In this document: piece after piece, positions 1-10,970 of the stretch | Layout: each line of letters starts with the position of its first letter | Numbering within the stretch: position 1 is the stretch's first letter | Assembly: GCA_964016885.1 (NCBI GenBank) | Contig: OZ024746.1 | Location: 99,786,433 to 99,850,432 of the forward strand | DNA: 64,000 nucleotides | DNA from: Eledone cirrhosa | Lineage: Eukaryota; Mollusca; Cephalopoda; Octopoda; Eledonidae | Reading direction: 5' to 3' | Made by a program: the position numbers and the translations under genes | Notes under the pieces: model-generated | What the model saw: the letters and a program-made list of their open reading frames with translations, nothing else | Databases searched by the model: none | What the model was told of the DNA's origin: nothing

Positions 1-1088
<1,088 letters not shown>

Positions 1089-1137
1089 ATGTAGAAATGT
1101 AGAAATGTAGAAATGTAGAAATGTAGAAATGTAGAAA
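1089..1137. repeat. 8-bp tandem repeat
   Basis: The unit 'atgtagaa' is repeated six times head to tail with almost no divergence. Confidence 0.9.
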
Positions 1138-1212
1138 GATTGACGCCATATTTACTTCTGCTCGTCATAAAGTGGCGTTTGGGGGGCTTTAAAATGATAT
1201 TTTGATTATTGG

Positions 1213-1227
1213 CGTGTGTGAGTTTAT

Positions 1228-1322
<95 letters not shown>

Positions 1323-1660
1323 TGTGTGTGTGTGTGTGTGTGTGAATGTGTGTTTGTGTGTGTGTGTGTGCGTGTATGTGTGAATGTGTGTTTGTGTGTG
1401 TGTGTGTGTGTGAATGTGCGTTTTTGTGTGTGTGTGTGAATGTGTGTTTGTGTGTGTGTGTGTGTGTGAATTTGTGTTTGTGTGTGTGTGTGAATGTGCG
1501 TTTGTGTATGTACGTGTATATATGTGTGAATGTGTGTTTATGCCATATGAATGTGCGTTTGCGTATGTATGTGTATATATGTGTGAATGTGTGTTTGTGT
1601 TTGTATATATATATATATATATATATATATACGTGTGTATGTGAATTTGTGTGTATATGA
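1213..1660. repeat. (GT)n and GT-rich compound microsatellite
   Basis: A pure GT run (about 1225-1320) grades into a longer, decayed array with repeated 'gtgaatgtgtgttt' units, then a short TA run at 1604-1631. Open frames in it (Cys-Val or Thr-His repeats) are not genes. Confidence 0.95.
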
Positions 1661-1683
1661 AATAATGAAATAATGAAATTATT

Positions 1684-1905
1684 GTGTACAGTGCTCAGGT
1701 GCACTACAACTCATCAAAGGTGCATGTATAGTACATAGAATAATGTACAAATGTCAGGAAAATAAACAGTGTATGAGTCATGATATAATAACAATAACAA
1801 TAATGAAATATTGTGCACAGTGCCCAGGTGCACCACAACCCATCAAAAAAGTGCATGTACAGTACATAGGGCAATGCACAAACATCAGTAAAATGAACAG
1901 TGCAC
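1684..1905 (-). repeat. tandemly duplicated LINE A 3' end
   Basis: About 100 bp including 'gtgcaccacaaccc' and 'acagtacatag' occurs at 1684-1790 and again at 1806-1905 with about 85-90% identity, separated by AAC-rich simple sequence. The single-copy counterpart is at 36080-36130 and 43230-43310. It could be a duplicated 3' UTR or one 3' end nested into another. Confidence 0.7.
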
Positions 1906-1935
1906 ACATGTGTGCATGTGTATGGAAGGGGCACA

Positions 1936-4700
1936 TCAGGTGTAGTTTTGGCGTATTTCGGGAAGCATAAGTGTCTTAAAGGACGCAGTGTCTCGGCAGC
2001 TAACAATTGACGCAGGCAGTTTGTTCCATGTTTCAGCAACTCTGAGCGTGAAAAAATGTCTGCGAAAGTCATGGGAGCTGTGCTGTTTTCTTATCTTGTA
2101 GGCATGTCCACGTGTGTTAGATACATGGAGATCAAAGAGGCGCTCAGGGTTGCAGTTGGCGAGATGGTTAAAAACTTTGTGGGTATTCACCAAGTCCACT
2201 GCCAGACGTCGGAGCTTCAATGAATCCATGCCCAGGGAAGCAAGGCGTTCAGAGTATGGTAGGTGTCTGATGGAGGGTATGCGCTTGGTTGCACGTCTCT
2301 GAACAGTTTCCAGGAGGTCAATGTTCCGAGCAAGATAGGGGTTCCAGACTGATGATGCGAATTCCAAGTGTGGTCGCACCATAGCTGTATACAGTTTTAA
2401 ATAGATGGCTGGAGAGCGGCTAACAAAGGTCTTGCTGAGTGATGCCAAGACACCCTCGGCCTTCTTGACAATCTTAGAGACATGCTTTGTCCAACGCAAA
2501 TCGTTGCTGACAGTAATGCCCAGGTCACGTTCACAAGAGGACTTTTTGATGTCAGTGTTGTGGAGGGAGTATGTGGACGCTGGATTTTTCCTTCCAAAAT
2601 GCATGGTGGTACACTTGTCCACAGCCAGCTTCAGTTGCCAGTCTGTGATCCATTGCTGCATTGTGTCCAGGTCTGATTGTAGGAAAGAGTTGTAAATTTC
2701 AGGATCAGTCCTTTTGATTTCAAGGTACAGCTTGATGTCATCTGCATATTTTAGTACCGTGGCATTCTGTAAGTTGGCATCTATGTCATTAATATATGCC
2801 ACAAACAAAAGAGGACCAAGAACAGATCCCTGTGGTACACCAGATGACATCTCATATGGTGAAGAATGCTGTCCTAGAACTGTGACTACTTCCTTTCGGC
2901 TGAGAATGAAGGATTTCAGCCAGTCGAAAAGATCATCCCTCACACCCATTGCAGAGAGTTTTGCCATAAGTCTTTTGTGTGGCACAGAATTAAAAGCCTT
3001 AGCAAAGTCAAGGTAAACAACATCCACCCATGAGCCGCTGTCAGTGATCCGGGTGATGTCCTCAAGGAACTCGATAAGCTGATCACAGCAGCTGGAGTTA
3101 GGGATAAATCCAAACTGTGAGGGCCGGATGAGGCTGTGAGAGCTCCAGAAGTTCCAAAGTGTTTCTCTGACACAGGATTCCATCAGTTTGGCCATACAGC
3201 TAGTAAGACTGACTGGACGATAGTTGACAGGTGACATGCGGTTGCCCTTTTTGAACAGGGGAATGACACTGGCAGTTTTCCACTGCTCTGGAGTAGCACC
3301 ATTGCTGAGACAGTATTGAAAGAAAAAGAAAGCTGGCGCAAAAGGAAATCCCCGCCACGTTTGAGAAGCAGGTATGTCACACCATCAAGACCAGGGGAGG
3401 CATAGTTGCGCTTATTCTTAAGGTGACGTCGCAACATTGCAGGTGTAAATTCCATAGTTGTTATGGAATTTGATGTTAGAGATGGTGGAGATGGTACATT
3501 CTGGTTTTCAACAGTAAAAATACTTGCATAGCACTCAGCAATGAGTTCTGCGCATTCCTTGGGATCGTCAGTGATCTGGCTTGTGTGGGGATTGCGAAGA
3601 GGACCAACTGGAGAGTGAGGTCTCTGCTTTGAATGAACATATTTCCAGAACACCTTACTGTCGGGATTGGTTGCGATGCACTGTTCAAATTCAAGCACTG
3701 CCTTCTTTGTCACTTGCTTGAGATGGTTAGAAGATTTATTCCGCTTTTTTCTGTTGGCATCTGATCTATGCAGTTTATATTCCCGTTCAGCGTTCCGACG
3801 TTCTTTCCTGGCAAGTCGGACTGCTGAAGTTTCCCAGATTGCACTTTTGGGGTGGTTATTTTTCCGCTTCCGTGGCACTGATGCTGCACACGCTATCCAT
3901 ATTGAGTCCAGGATGCTCTGGAGTATAGAGTTCACATCTCCAGAGTTATACATCTCATGCCAGTTTGGGCGCTGTAGCTCAGTGCAGTACAAGTTCCAAT
4001 CTGCCCTCTTCCAATCAAAGCAAGCAGATTGGAGATGGCTCTGGTTTTTGTTGCTGCCCTCAAGTGCCAGATCGGCAATGATCATAGCATGATCAGAGTC
4101 GCCTAGAGGTTCCTCAGTAGTACAACTGATAACCACCTCAGGAGTAGTGGTGAAGATCAGGTCCAAAGTGTTGTCACCTCTTGTTGGAGAGGTGACTACT
4201 TGTGACCAGTTTGAGTCCAGCACTAGTTCAAGGAAATCGTTTGCACCCTGTGGCCAACGAAAGGTTTCCCAATCGATCTCAGGATGATTGAAGTCACCTG
4301 CAATAAACACATAAGTGGCTGTTTTCTTGGCAGCAACTCTGAGGATATCGCAAAGCTGTGTGTCCTGATGGTAGTTTGGGGGGCGATAAACAACACCAAG
4401 CAGAAGTGTTGACATGGTCATACGTATGTCACAGAAAAAAACTTCTTCCTGTGATTCGTTCAAATCAACGCAAGGAATTACCGAAAAGTTTGAACGAACG
4501 TAGACCATCACACCACCACCACGGCGGTTAATGCGGTCCTTGCGGAAAAGGTTGTACCCAGTAATGGTGAAAACCCCATCACAGAGTAAGGAATGTGCCC
4601 ATGTTTCCGTGACTGTGATGAAGTCAGGGTCGATGCTTCTGACGTAGGATTCGAACAGATGTATCTTGTTGCATAAACTGCGAGCATTTAAGGACAACAA
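1936..4700 (-). pseudogene. LINE A ORF2: endonuclease-reverse transcriptase, frameshifted
   Basis: The first part (4700 to about 3340) begins with an apurinic-type endonuclease: SLNARSL, a TETWAH catalytic-Glu segment, AGDFNHPEIDW and GDSDHAM. It runs into the reverse transcriptase at NYASPGLDGV. Near 3330-3345 a single-base indel breaks the frame; the sequence after it resumes as a full polymerase domain (NYRPVSL, DFAKAFN, SSGVPQGSVLGPLLF, YADDIKLY) and a C-terminal region ending LPEIRQNYT at 1936. The catalytic YADD is intact; the usual AFD after motif A reads AFN. No ATG opens the frame; it is open upstream into the end of ORF1, so reinitiation is possible. Because of the frameshift this copy is probably inactive. 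Confidence 0.85.
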
Positions 4701-4756
4701 TTTGTACCCTGCTCGCAGTTTATGATGGTGTGTAGAGGGTGGCAGGTTGTTCTGAT

Positions 4757-6157
4757 TTAGTTTCCCAGAGTTGTAGCAGTTTTTACATTGCCAGTTATTG
4801 TGGGTAGATCACACTCAGACCAGCTGGTATCTCTCTTCCACGTTTCACCAGCCTTGACAAACCTCCAGATCTGCCCATCATCACGCAGACTGAAACTTTC
4901 ATCTTGTGCTGAGTTCCGATTCAAGGAAGCTGCAGCACGTAGTTTTGGACGTACATGGGGTGGTAGGCCTGGGCGTGTTCGGAAGGTAATCCGATTTTCA
5001 CGCCCAGCTTTAGCAGAGGCCAGATGATATGAGGTTGCCTCTGCGGGGTCCGAGAAAGACAGCCTGATGAGTCTGGGTTTTGGACCAGGTCGACCAAGGC
5101 GGAGGGCACCCTTTGGGGGAACACAGCCTAGGTCTTTGGCCGAGCTGGCAGCAAATGCCTGAAGATCGGCCTTGTCCTCTGGTACCCCAATGGCAATCAC
5201 TTCATGGGTAGCAGATTCCGCAGTCTTTTCAGTCTTTCCAGCAAGAGGTACAGGGAGATTCTTTAGCAAGGCATTCCGATAAGACCCCTCATTGTGGGGT
5301 CCTACCCGAATGCTTGCCTCTATTCCTGCAACTTCCTTTCTCAGAGCAGAAATCATTAGTTGCAGTTCCGCAAAATCTGTACTGGTCGGTTGTTGTTGTT
5401 GTTGTTGTTGCTGCTGCTGCTGTCGTTGTTGGTGATGATGTTCCTCCACGGGAATGGCAGGGGAGGACACAGTCGCAGGTTGTTGCTGTTGTTGTTGTTG
5501 TTGGTGATGATGATGTTCCTCCACGGGAATGGCAGGGGAGGACACAGTCGCAGGTTGTTGCTGTTGTTGTTGTTGGTGATGATGATGTTCCTCCACGGGA
5601 ATGTTAGGGGAAGACACAGTCACCAGTTGTTGGTGTCGAGATGTACTGGGAGTGGAAGACATGGGTTGTTGTTGTTTCTGATGTTCTCCCACAGGAATAA
5701 CAGTAGAAGCCAGTGTCATAGGTTTTTGCCGTTGTTCAGTAACAATGGTAGAGGAAGACACAGTCATTGGTTTTTGTTGTTGTTGTTGTTTTTCAATAAC
5801 ATTAATAACATTCGTGGAGGCAGGCACACAGGCCAGACACTGAAAGGACCAGGATTTTAGCTGGACCATCTCCCATATTCCATCCATCATAGCATTATGA
5901 TGTCTCTTTTTTTGGCCTGGGGTCCTCCGGAAGCCTGTGGCGCATTGAAGGCAGACAGAGATGCGACAGGTTCCACATTCGACCCAGCGATTACGGAACG
6001 AGTTTTCGGGTTCCGCACAGATATGGCAGATGTGATTTTCTGGGCAATGTTCTATCTTGGGACATCGGCCGGTTTTGTCGCATATTTCATCGATGGATAT
6101 CACCATGGCAATTTTGTTATTTCTACCCATCCGTAGAAAAACACAGAATGTAAACAA
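4757..6157 (-). CDS. LINE A ORF1: PHD-like zinc finger and poly-Gln protein
   Basis: An intact 466-codon frame from a possible Met at 6157; a second Met at 6124 is an equally good start. Residues about 25-115 contain a Cys-rich module (CHICAEP, then CGTC, CLQC and CLAC pairs) with the spacing of a PHD-type finger. Residues about 165-260 are a low-complexity block in which a unit containing SSPAIPVEEHHHH plus a Gln run is tandemly repeated three times, with two more degenerate units. The C-terminal 200 residues are basic, with RLIRLSFSD and a Trp-rich end. Such proteins are ORF1 products that bind element RNA in related LINEs; that role is inferred. It ends 56 bp before ORF2 in another frame. 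No frame damage was seen, unlike ORF2. Confidence 0.75.
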   Translation of the reverse strand: MFTFCVFLRMGRNNKIAMVISIDEICDKTGRCPKIEHCPENHICHICAEPENSFRNRWVECGTCRISVCLQCATGFRRTPGQKKRHHNAMMDGIWEMVQLKSWSFQCLACVPASTNVINVIEKQQQQQKPMTVSSSTIVTEQRQKPMTLASTVIPVGEHQKQQQPMSSTPSTSRHQQLVTVSSPNIPVEEHHHHQQQQQQQPATVSSPAIPVEEHHHHQQQQQQQQPATVSSPAIPVEEHHHQQRQQQQQQQQQQQPTSTDFAELQLMISALRKEVAGIEASIRVGPHNEGSYRNALLKNLPVPLAGKTEKTAESATHEVIAIGVPEDKADLQAFAASSAKDLGCVPPKGALRLGRPGPKPRLIRLSFSDPAEATSYHLASAKAGRENRITFRTRPGLPPHVRPKLRAAASLNRNSAQDESFSLRDDGQIWRFVKAGETWKRDTSWSECDLPTITGNVKTATTLGN

Positions 6158-6159
6158 TA

Positions 6160-6960
6160 TAGGTTTAGCGCACTTGATTACGATAGAAATAAAATGTCTG
6201 TTTTTTTGTGTATTTTGTTTCCGTTTTCCTAAATGTTGTGTGTGTACAGAAGAGTCTGAATTACATTACATGTAAACAAATAAATATGCTGCGTAAGTTA
6301 AATGAAACGTACTGTAGAAGGCAGTTGTTTATTAACAGCGAAATAAGGTTTTTTTTTGTTTTTTTTTCCCCTGATACTGCTTCTTTATAGTAAACTTTCA
6401 ATAATATTTTTTTTTCCAAATTATTAACTTTCAGCTGCTAGTATATATATATAATTAAAAGGTGTATGTGGGTTAGAAGCGAGGTCAATGTTAAGAAATA
6501 TTTTACCAATGTAAATTGGTAAAATTGGCCGGTATAGTGTCTCACACGAAATAGTGTGGTTTCTTTTCACGTGTGTGTATATGCATATGGTATGTATCTG
6601 TATGTAAATCTGTGTGTATATTGTTGTTTATATGTTTTGTGGAGTACTTACTGCGATCCTTAAGGGACGTAGTGATTTGTTTTGTTTTTTTTTTCTTTTT
6701 TCCCCGTCCATGTCCACACGTGGTTTGTTGGCGAAAATCAAGTCAAATTATATATACTTCGTTAAAATAATTCTATCTTGAAACTGGTACTAGTTGTCAG
6801 GGAACAGTGAAAGTAATTGTGATAATGAATATTGTAATCCATCTGACATGTGTTTAAAGGGCAGTTTTTGGTGAAAATATTATATTTTGTTCGGTCAAGA
6901 CGTGGTCAAGCGACCTTCCTTGTCGCCATGTTAACTCCCTAAAAGTTAATATGTGCGGGA
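6160..6960. other. possible LINE A 5' untranslated region; otherwise nothing
   Basis: 800 bp of AT-rich sequence with T-rich runs (6350-6415, 6680-6710). The part next to ORF1 is presumably the element's 5' UTR, but I cannot place the 5' boundary. No other feature is supported. Confidence 0.3.
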
Positions 6961-6964
6961 ATAT

Positions 6965-7505
6965 GTGTGTTTGTGTATGTACGTGTATATGTGTGTGAAC
7001 AGTGTGTGTATGTATGTGTCTGTGTGTGGATGTACGTTTGTGTATGTACGTGTGTGAATGTGTGTTTGTGTATGTATATATATATATGTGTGTGTGTATA
7101 TGTGTGTGAATGTGTGTTTTTGTATGTACGTGTATATATGTGTGTGAATGTGCGTTTGTGTATGTATGTGTATAGATGTGTGAATGTGTTTTAGTATGTA
7201 TGTGTATATATATGTGAATGTGTGTTTGTGTATGTATGTGTATATGTGTGGAATGTGTGATTGTTTATGTGTGTTTATGTCATGTGTGTGTGTAAGTATG
7301 TGTGTGTATGTAAGTGTATGTGTGCGTGTATCTATGTGTGTATGTGTATGTGCATGTGTGTGAATGAATATGTATGTGCATGCGTGTATGTGAATGAATG
7401 TGTATGTGTGTGTGTGTACTGGTACATATGTGTGTGTGTGAGAATATGTGTGCATGTATGTGTATGTGCATGTATGTGCATGTGTATGTATGAATATATA
7501 TGTGT
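6965..7505. repeat. decayed GT/GTAT-rich microsatellite
   Basis: 540 bp of imperfect 'tgtgtatgta' type units with recurrent 'gtgaatgtgtgtttgtgtatgta' blocks. Long open frames on both strands are products of the low complexity. Confidence 0.9.
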
Positions 7506-7830
7506 ATGTGTGTATGTGAATGAATATGTATGTATGTGTTGTTAAATATGTATGTGTTGTTATATATGTATGTGTGTTGTTATATATGTATGTGTTGTTA
7601 TATATGTATGTGTGTGTTGTTATATATATATGTATGTGTTGTTATATATGTATGTGTTGTTATATATGTATGTGTGTGTTGTTATATATGTATGTGTGTG
7701 TTGTTATATATGTATGTGTGTTGTTATATATGTATGTGTTGTTATATATGTATGTATGTGTTGTTATATATGTATGTGTGTGTTGTTATATATGTATGTG
7801 TGTGTTATTATATATGTATGTGTTTTGAAA
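7505..7830. repeat. variable minisatellite, unit about 17-25 bp
   Basis: About 15 units of 'tatatatgtatgtgttgt', with the GT portion varying from 1 to 3 dinucleotides. Followed at 7868-7927 by five copies of the 11-bp unit 'ttttcttctat'. Confidence 0.9.
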
Positions 7831-8107
7831 ATATCAGTTTTTATTCTTTTTTTATTTCGTTTTATTAGTTTTCATCTATTTTCTTCTATTTTCTTCTATT
7901 TTCTTCTATTTTCTTCTATTTTCTTCTAGCAAATTCCAATAGGTTTCTATGTGCAAGTATAAATGCTTAAAAGGATCGCATGGCAATCACATTTTCCGTT
8001 CCTAACCCCTCGTGTGTGACAATGAGTCACTGTTTTCTACGGTAGCCTAGAATTAACTAATCACATGAAAGTGATTTGATCAATGAAAACTGCGCGAAAG
8101 TCCGTCA

Positions 8108-8265
8108 CATAAACATACATACACACACACACACATACATACATATATACATACATATATACATATATACATACATACACACACATACATATATACATAC
8201 ATACATATATACATACATACACACATACATATATATACATGCATACATACATACATACATATATG
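8108..8265. repeat. (TACA/CATA)n microsatellite, probable LINE 3' tail
   Basis: A tetranucleotide array that abuts the conserved end of a zinc-finger LINE C-terminus read on the minus strand (8266-8400). The same junction is seen at 9028, 14991, 61097 and 61738. Confidence 0.8.
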
Positions 8266-8790
8266 GCGGCCGCCAACTCGTTTTCGAGTACGGCCACTAC
8301 TTTATATCCATGTAGGAGAACCCCCACCGATGCGCTGAACGAGTGTGACTTTTTAGTCCAGCCAGAGACTTAAAAACTCTGGTACAAACACTACACTTGC
8401 CACAATTATTGACACATAGTGCTGGGCCCATGGTACCATGTGACAAGTGCAGAGAGATCTCCAGATATAAAGCAATGCCTGTGCCGTGAAGCTTTTATAG
8501 TGAGCAAAGGCACTGCACAAATCCAGTCCCACTCTTTTAACCAAGATGATATTTACCAAAAAGAAGAACAAGTCAACATCATTGGATACCATCAGGGTTG
8601 CAGGTGTTATATCAGAGTTTTCCTTCTCCTAGAATTCTGCCTTGATAAAGGCTCAGGGGTCATCTCTCCCGGTGATTTTGGATGGCCATTGACTCTTAAG
8701 AGCTCCTTTGCCCTTTGACAGGTTTTGTTTTTAGTCTTGCAGGATGTCCAAAGTCACCCTCCTCACCAAGAAACCTTATACATATATAAG
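8266..8790 (-). mobile_element. 3' end of zinc-finger LINE plus about 400-bp associated repeat
   Basis: On the minus strand 8400-8270 encodes a C2H2 finger (CSVCTRVFKSLAGLKSHTRSAH) followed by a short tail ending near the microsatellite. The whole 525-bp block is about 90% identical to 61097-61640, including a central part (8420-8780) that I cannot assign to a protein. A third, diverged part recurs at 61800-62270. The repeat unit is certain; its exact boundaries and class are not. Confidence 0.6.
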
Positions 8791-8920
8791 TGGTGGAATG
8801 TTCCAGTAAAAACCTCAATAAAATGCAGGTATAACAGACCAGATATTATGATATGGGACAGGGAGAAGAAAGCATACACAGTAGTGGAAATTAGCTGCCC
8901 AGTTGATGTTGTGTAAATTC
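8790..8920 (+). pseudogene. fragment of LINE restriction-like endonuclease
   Basis: One frame encodes WWNVPVKT, then NRPDIMIWDREKK and a VVEISCPVD segment. The RPD...D...P-D arrangement fits the restriction-enzyme-like endonuclease found at the C-terminus of R2/R4-type non-LTR elements. A more degraded copy of the same stretch lies at 19085-19210. Confidence 0.5.
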
Positions 8921-9002
8921 CAATGAGAGAGTCTTGTGTCTATGTTAGAAACCGACTCTCTCTCTATTGGGAAAACTTTGTGAAATTATAAAACCAGAAG
9001 AA

Positions 9003-9093
9003 CATACATACATACATACACACACATATGATCGCTGCTCCCTCGTTATCGAGTATGGCCATCACGCGATTAATATATATATATATATATATC
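9003..9093. repeat. short CATA array, LINE 3'-end motif and TA run
   Basis: A CATA/CACA array (9003-9028) is followed by 40 bp encoding, on the minus strand, the conserved tail 'MAILDNEGAAI', then a 20-bp TA run. It is another 3' junction of the zinc-finger LINE family, very short. Confidence 0.55.
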
Positions 9094-9125
9094 CGTCCCC
9101 TCAATCTATCTTAGTTATCATTCTT

Positions 9126-9166
9126 TCTTTTGATGAAGGACTAGCGTCCGAAACGTTAAGACCCTC
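9126..9166 (+). ncRNA. degenerate hammerhead-ribozyme-like motif
   Basis: The order is TTGATGA (canonical CUGANGA with the first base changed), a GGAC-tagc-GTCC stem II hairpin, then CGAAAC and a GTTA possible cleavage site. The changed first base of the core and the lack of a clear stem I suggest an inactive relic. Confidence 0.4.
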
Positions 9167-9241
9167 TTCCTGCTATATCAAGCGTTAACCTAATATATCC
9201 CTTCCATATACTGTAACGATTGTGTTTTTATTTCTATTTAC

Positions 9242-9243
<2 letters not shown>

Positions 9244-9319
<76 letters not shown>
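9244..9319. repeat. (TA)n microsatellite
   Basis: Pure TA dinucleotide of about 76 bp at the 3' end of the Penelope-like element that follows. Confidence 0.95.
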
Positions 9320-9321
<2 letters not shown>

Positions 9322-9397
9322 GAAAAATTTGAACAGGGACAGAACAGAGAGACAGTACAATAAATGTTTATTAAATTTACGCTCAGGAGAGTGGGGG

Positions 9398-9437
9398 GTA
9401 GGCGGGGGACGACGTTTCGGGCATAAGCCCTTCCTCA
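9398..9437 (-). ncRNA. hammerhead-ribozyme-like motif (Penelope family 2)
   Basis: On the minus strand: CTGAGGA, a GGGC-ttat-GCCC stem II, GAAAC, then GTCGTC, which offers GUC cleavage triplets. The two core strings and stem II are intact. Flanking bases do not form a convincing stem I, so activity is doubtful. Position near the element's 3' end matches the known placement of hammerheads in Penelope terminal repeats. Confidence 0.55.
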
Positions 9438-9449
9438 GGTGAGAAGTGT

Positions 9450-10790
9450 GTGGGAACAGAGTTCAAAAGGTGTGTAGGGGAGTGGTGGAGAGACATATAG
9501 CGAAAGGAAACGGTGCGAATGAAAAATTAACAAATAAAGATAAAAAATATAAAAAATATAAAAAATAAAAATAAAGCATGATCAAAATACAAGGAATGAG
9601 AAAATTTAAAAATAAAGGCATGATCAAAATAAACTGAAATTAAAAGGGGGGTAAACAGGTGGTGGAAGGGTGTGGGGTGAGTAGGGGTAGTGGCGGTTGG
9701 AGTGGGGAGAGGGAGACGGGGTGTCCGAGCGGGGAGGGCTGAAGGTGGTGTGTGTGTGTAGGTGTGCGTGTGTGTGTGTGTGTGTGTATGTGAAAGTGAG
9801 GGTTGGGGGAAGAACGGGGTTGCATGTTCAGGAAGAGGTGTGTGTGGGGGGTGTATTTGTGGGTCGGAGTGTCTGTGCGTGTGTGGATAGGGGGGTGGGG
9901 GGAGAGGAATCAGGAGGCTGAGGGTGTAAATATGTGGTGCGAAGCACGTGTGTGGGGGATTTAAGCGTGTTGTGGGTGTGGGTGGCGTGTGGAGAAAAAA
10001 TTTTTTGGGGGTGTGTGTGTGGGTGAGTTATATAGGTGATGACGTAAGAGGATGGTTGAAAAGTTGGTAAGTTCCAAGGATGTTTGGAGATTTGGTTATA
10101 AGTCAATTTCTGCGTGTAGGTAATCCATGAAGCGGTGGTCGGAAGAGGAGAGATGTGGGGTGCGCGCGCAACAGGAAGTGGTCAGCAGTGGGAGTGCTGT
10201 GGTCTGTTGGTGCTGGGAGGTGGTCAGAAGGGCATAGCAGCAGTCGGTGGAATGGTAGGGGGCGAGGATAGGCAGGTGTGAGAGTTGGAGTGAGAAGGGT
10301 GTGTGTGTGTGTGTATTAGTAGGGGTGTTAGTGGGATGAGTGAGTGTGGAGCGGGGGTGTGGGTGGAGCGGGGAGAGAAGGGTGTGTGTGGTTCTATGGA
10401 GGGAGTGTGGTGTACTGGTGTGTGTGTAGTTTGGTGAAGAGGTGTTAGTGGGTGTTAGTATACGGGAGGTGGGGAGGGGTGGAATGCAGGTGTGAGTGGG
10501 GGTTAGTGGTGGTAGGGTGTGTAGAGTTGGTGGTGTACGAGGGTGTGTGGGTGCGGGTGTGCGTGTGATAAGGAGGGGGAGGAGGAGAAGAGGGGAGGGA
10601 AGGGATGTTAGTATGTTAGTTGGGGAAGGGTGGTCAGATGAGGGGTGGAGTGGAGGTGTTAGTATTGTTAGTGTGGGGTGGGCGGTGAAAAGGAGGGGTG
10701 TGTTAGTGGTGTTAGTGGGGATAAGAGTGGGGGGGGGGGTCGAACGCTAAAGGAATAAGGGTGGTGAGTTCAGGCCGGGGGGAGTGTGGG
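9450..10790. repeat. G/T-skewed low-complexity region
   Basis: 1.3 kb with extreme strand asymmetry (plus strand G+T rich, very few C). It contains many 'gtgtgtg', 'ggtgttagtg' and 'ggggtg' words but no clean tandem unit. It is interpreted as the decayed coding/3' part of the Penelope-like element on the minus strand. Confidence 0.6.
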
Positions 10791-10955
10791 TCTGTAAGAT
10801 GAAGATAGTTCGTTGTTCGACCGTAAGGCGATGGGCGGGTGTTCCGTGGCACAGACTGTGAGATGGTGTGCGGAGTGTCCAGGGCCACCAAAGTGGCGGG
10901 CGATGGGGGAACTGCCCTCGAGACGAATATCCCGGAGGTGCTCCGTGACTCGGTC
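10790..10955 (-). pseudogene. C-terminal half of a GIY-YIG endonuclase domain (Penelope family 2)
   Basis: Fifty-five codons without a stop: DRVTEHLRDI, then SPIARHFGGPGHSAHHLTVC, then a short linker. In the family the His/Asn-rich ARHF..PGH block follows the catalytic YIG and Arg segments, which are absent here. Truncated by the TA run at 10959. Confidence 0.6.
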
Positions 10956-10970
10956 CGATATATATATATA

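Larger units (their letters stand above)
1660..6160 (-). mobile_element. Near full-length non-LTR retrotransposon (LINE A, CR1/jockey-like)
   Basis: Read on the minus strand the element has ORF1 (6157-4757), a 56-bp gap, an endonuclease/reverse transcriptase ORF2 (4700-1936, one frameshift), and a 3' untranslated region ending near 1660 in ATT-rich simple sequence. Truncated relatives in the window are at 34812-36130 (+), 43009-43320 (+) and 63600-63900 (-). The 5' end is not defined, and no target-site duplication was found. Clade assignment (CR1/jockey superfamily) is inferred from the apurinic-type endonuclease and YADD reverse transcriptase. Confidence 0.85.
9322..10958 (-). mobile_element. 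Penelope-like element, 3' part (family 2)
   Basis: Read on the minus strand it opens at 10955 with the distal half of a GIY-YIG endonuclease domain (EHLRDIR, PIARHF, PGHSAHHLTVC), which is typical of Penelope-like elements. A 1.3-kb C/A-rich tail follows, coding Pro/Thr/His-rich peptide with stops, then a hammerhead-like motif (9436-9398) and an A-rich end near 9322. The catalytic first half of the endonuclease and all of the reverse transcriptase are missing: the element breaks at a short TA run (10959-10970) against the next Penelope element. It differs from the family at 10971-13725. Confidence 0.6.

Noticed and set aside
1189..1704. 171-codon Thr-His-rich frame
   Set aside because: Antisense of GT microsatellite.
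5314..5860. Leu/Val-rich plus-strand frames
   Set aside because: Opposite strand of the poly-Gln part of LINE A ORF1.
7520..7929. Three overlapping Tyr-Met-Cys-Val frames
   Set aside because: Minisatellite read in three frames; typical artefact of short repeats without stops.
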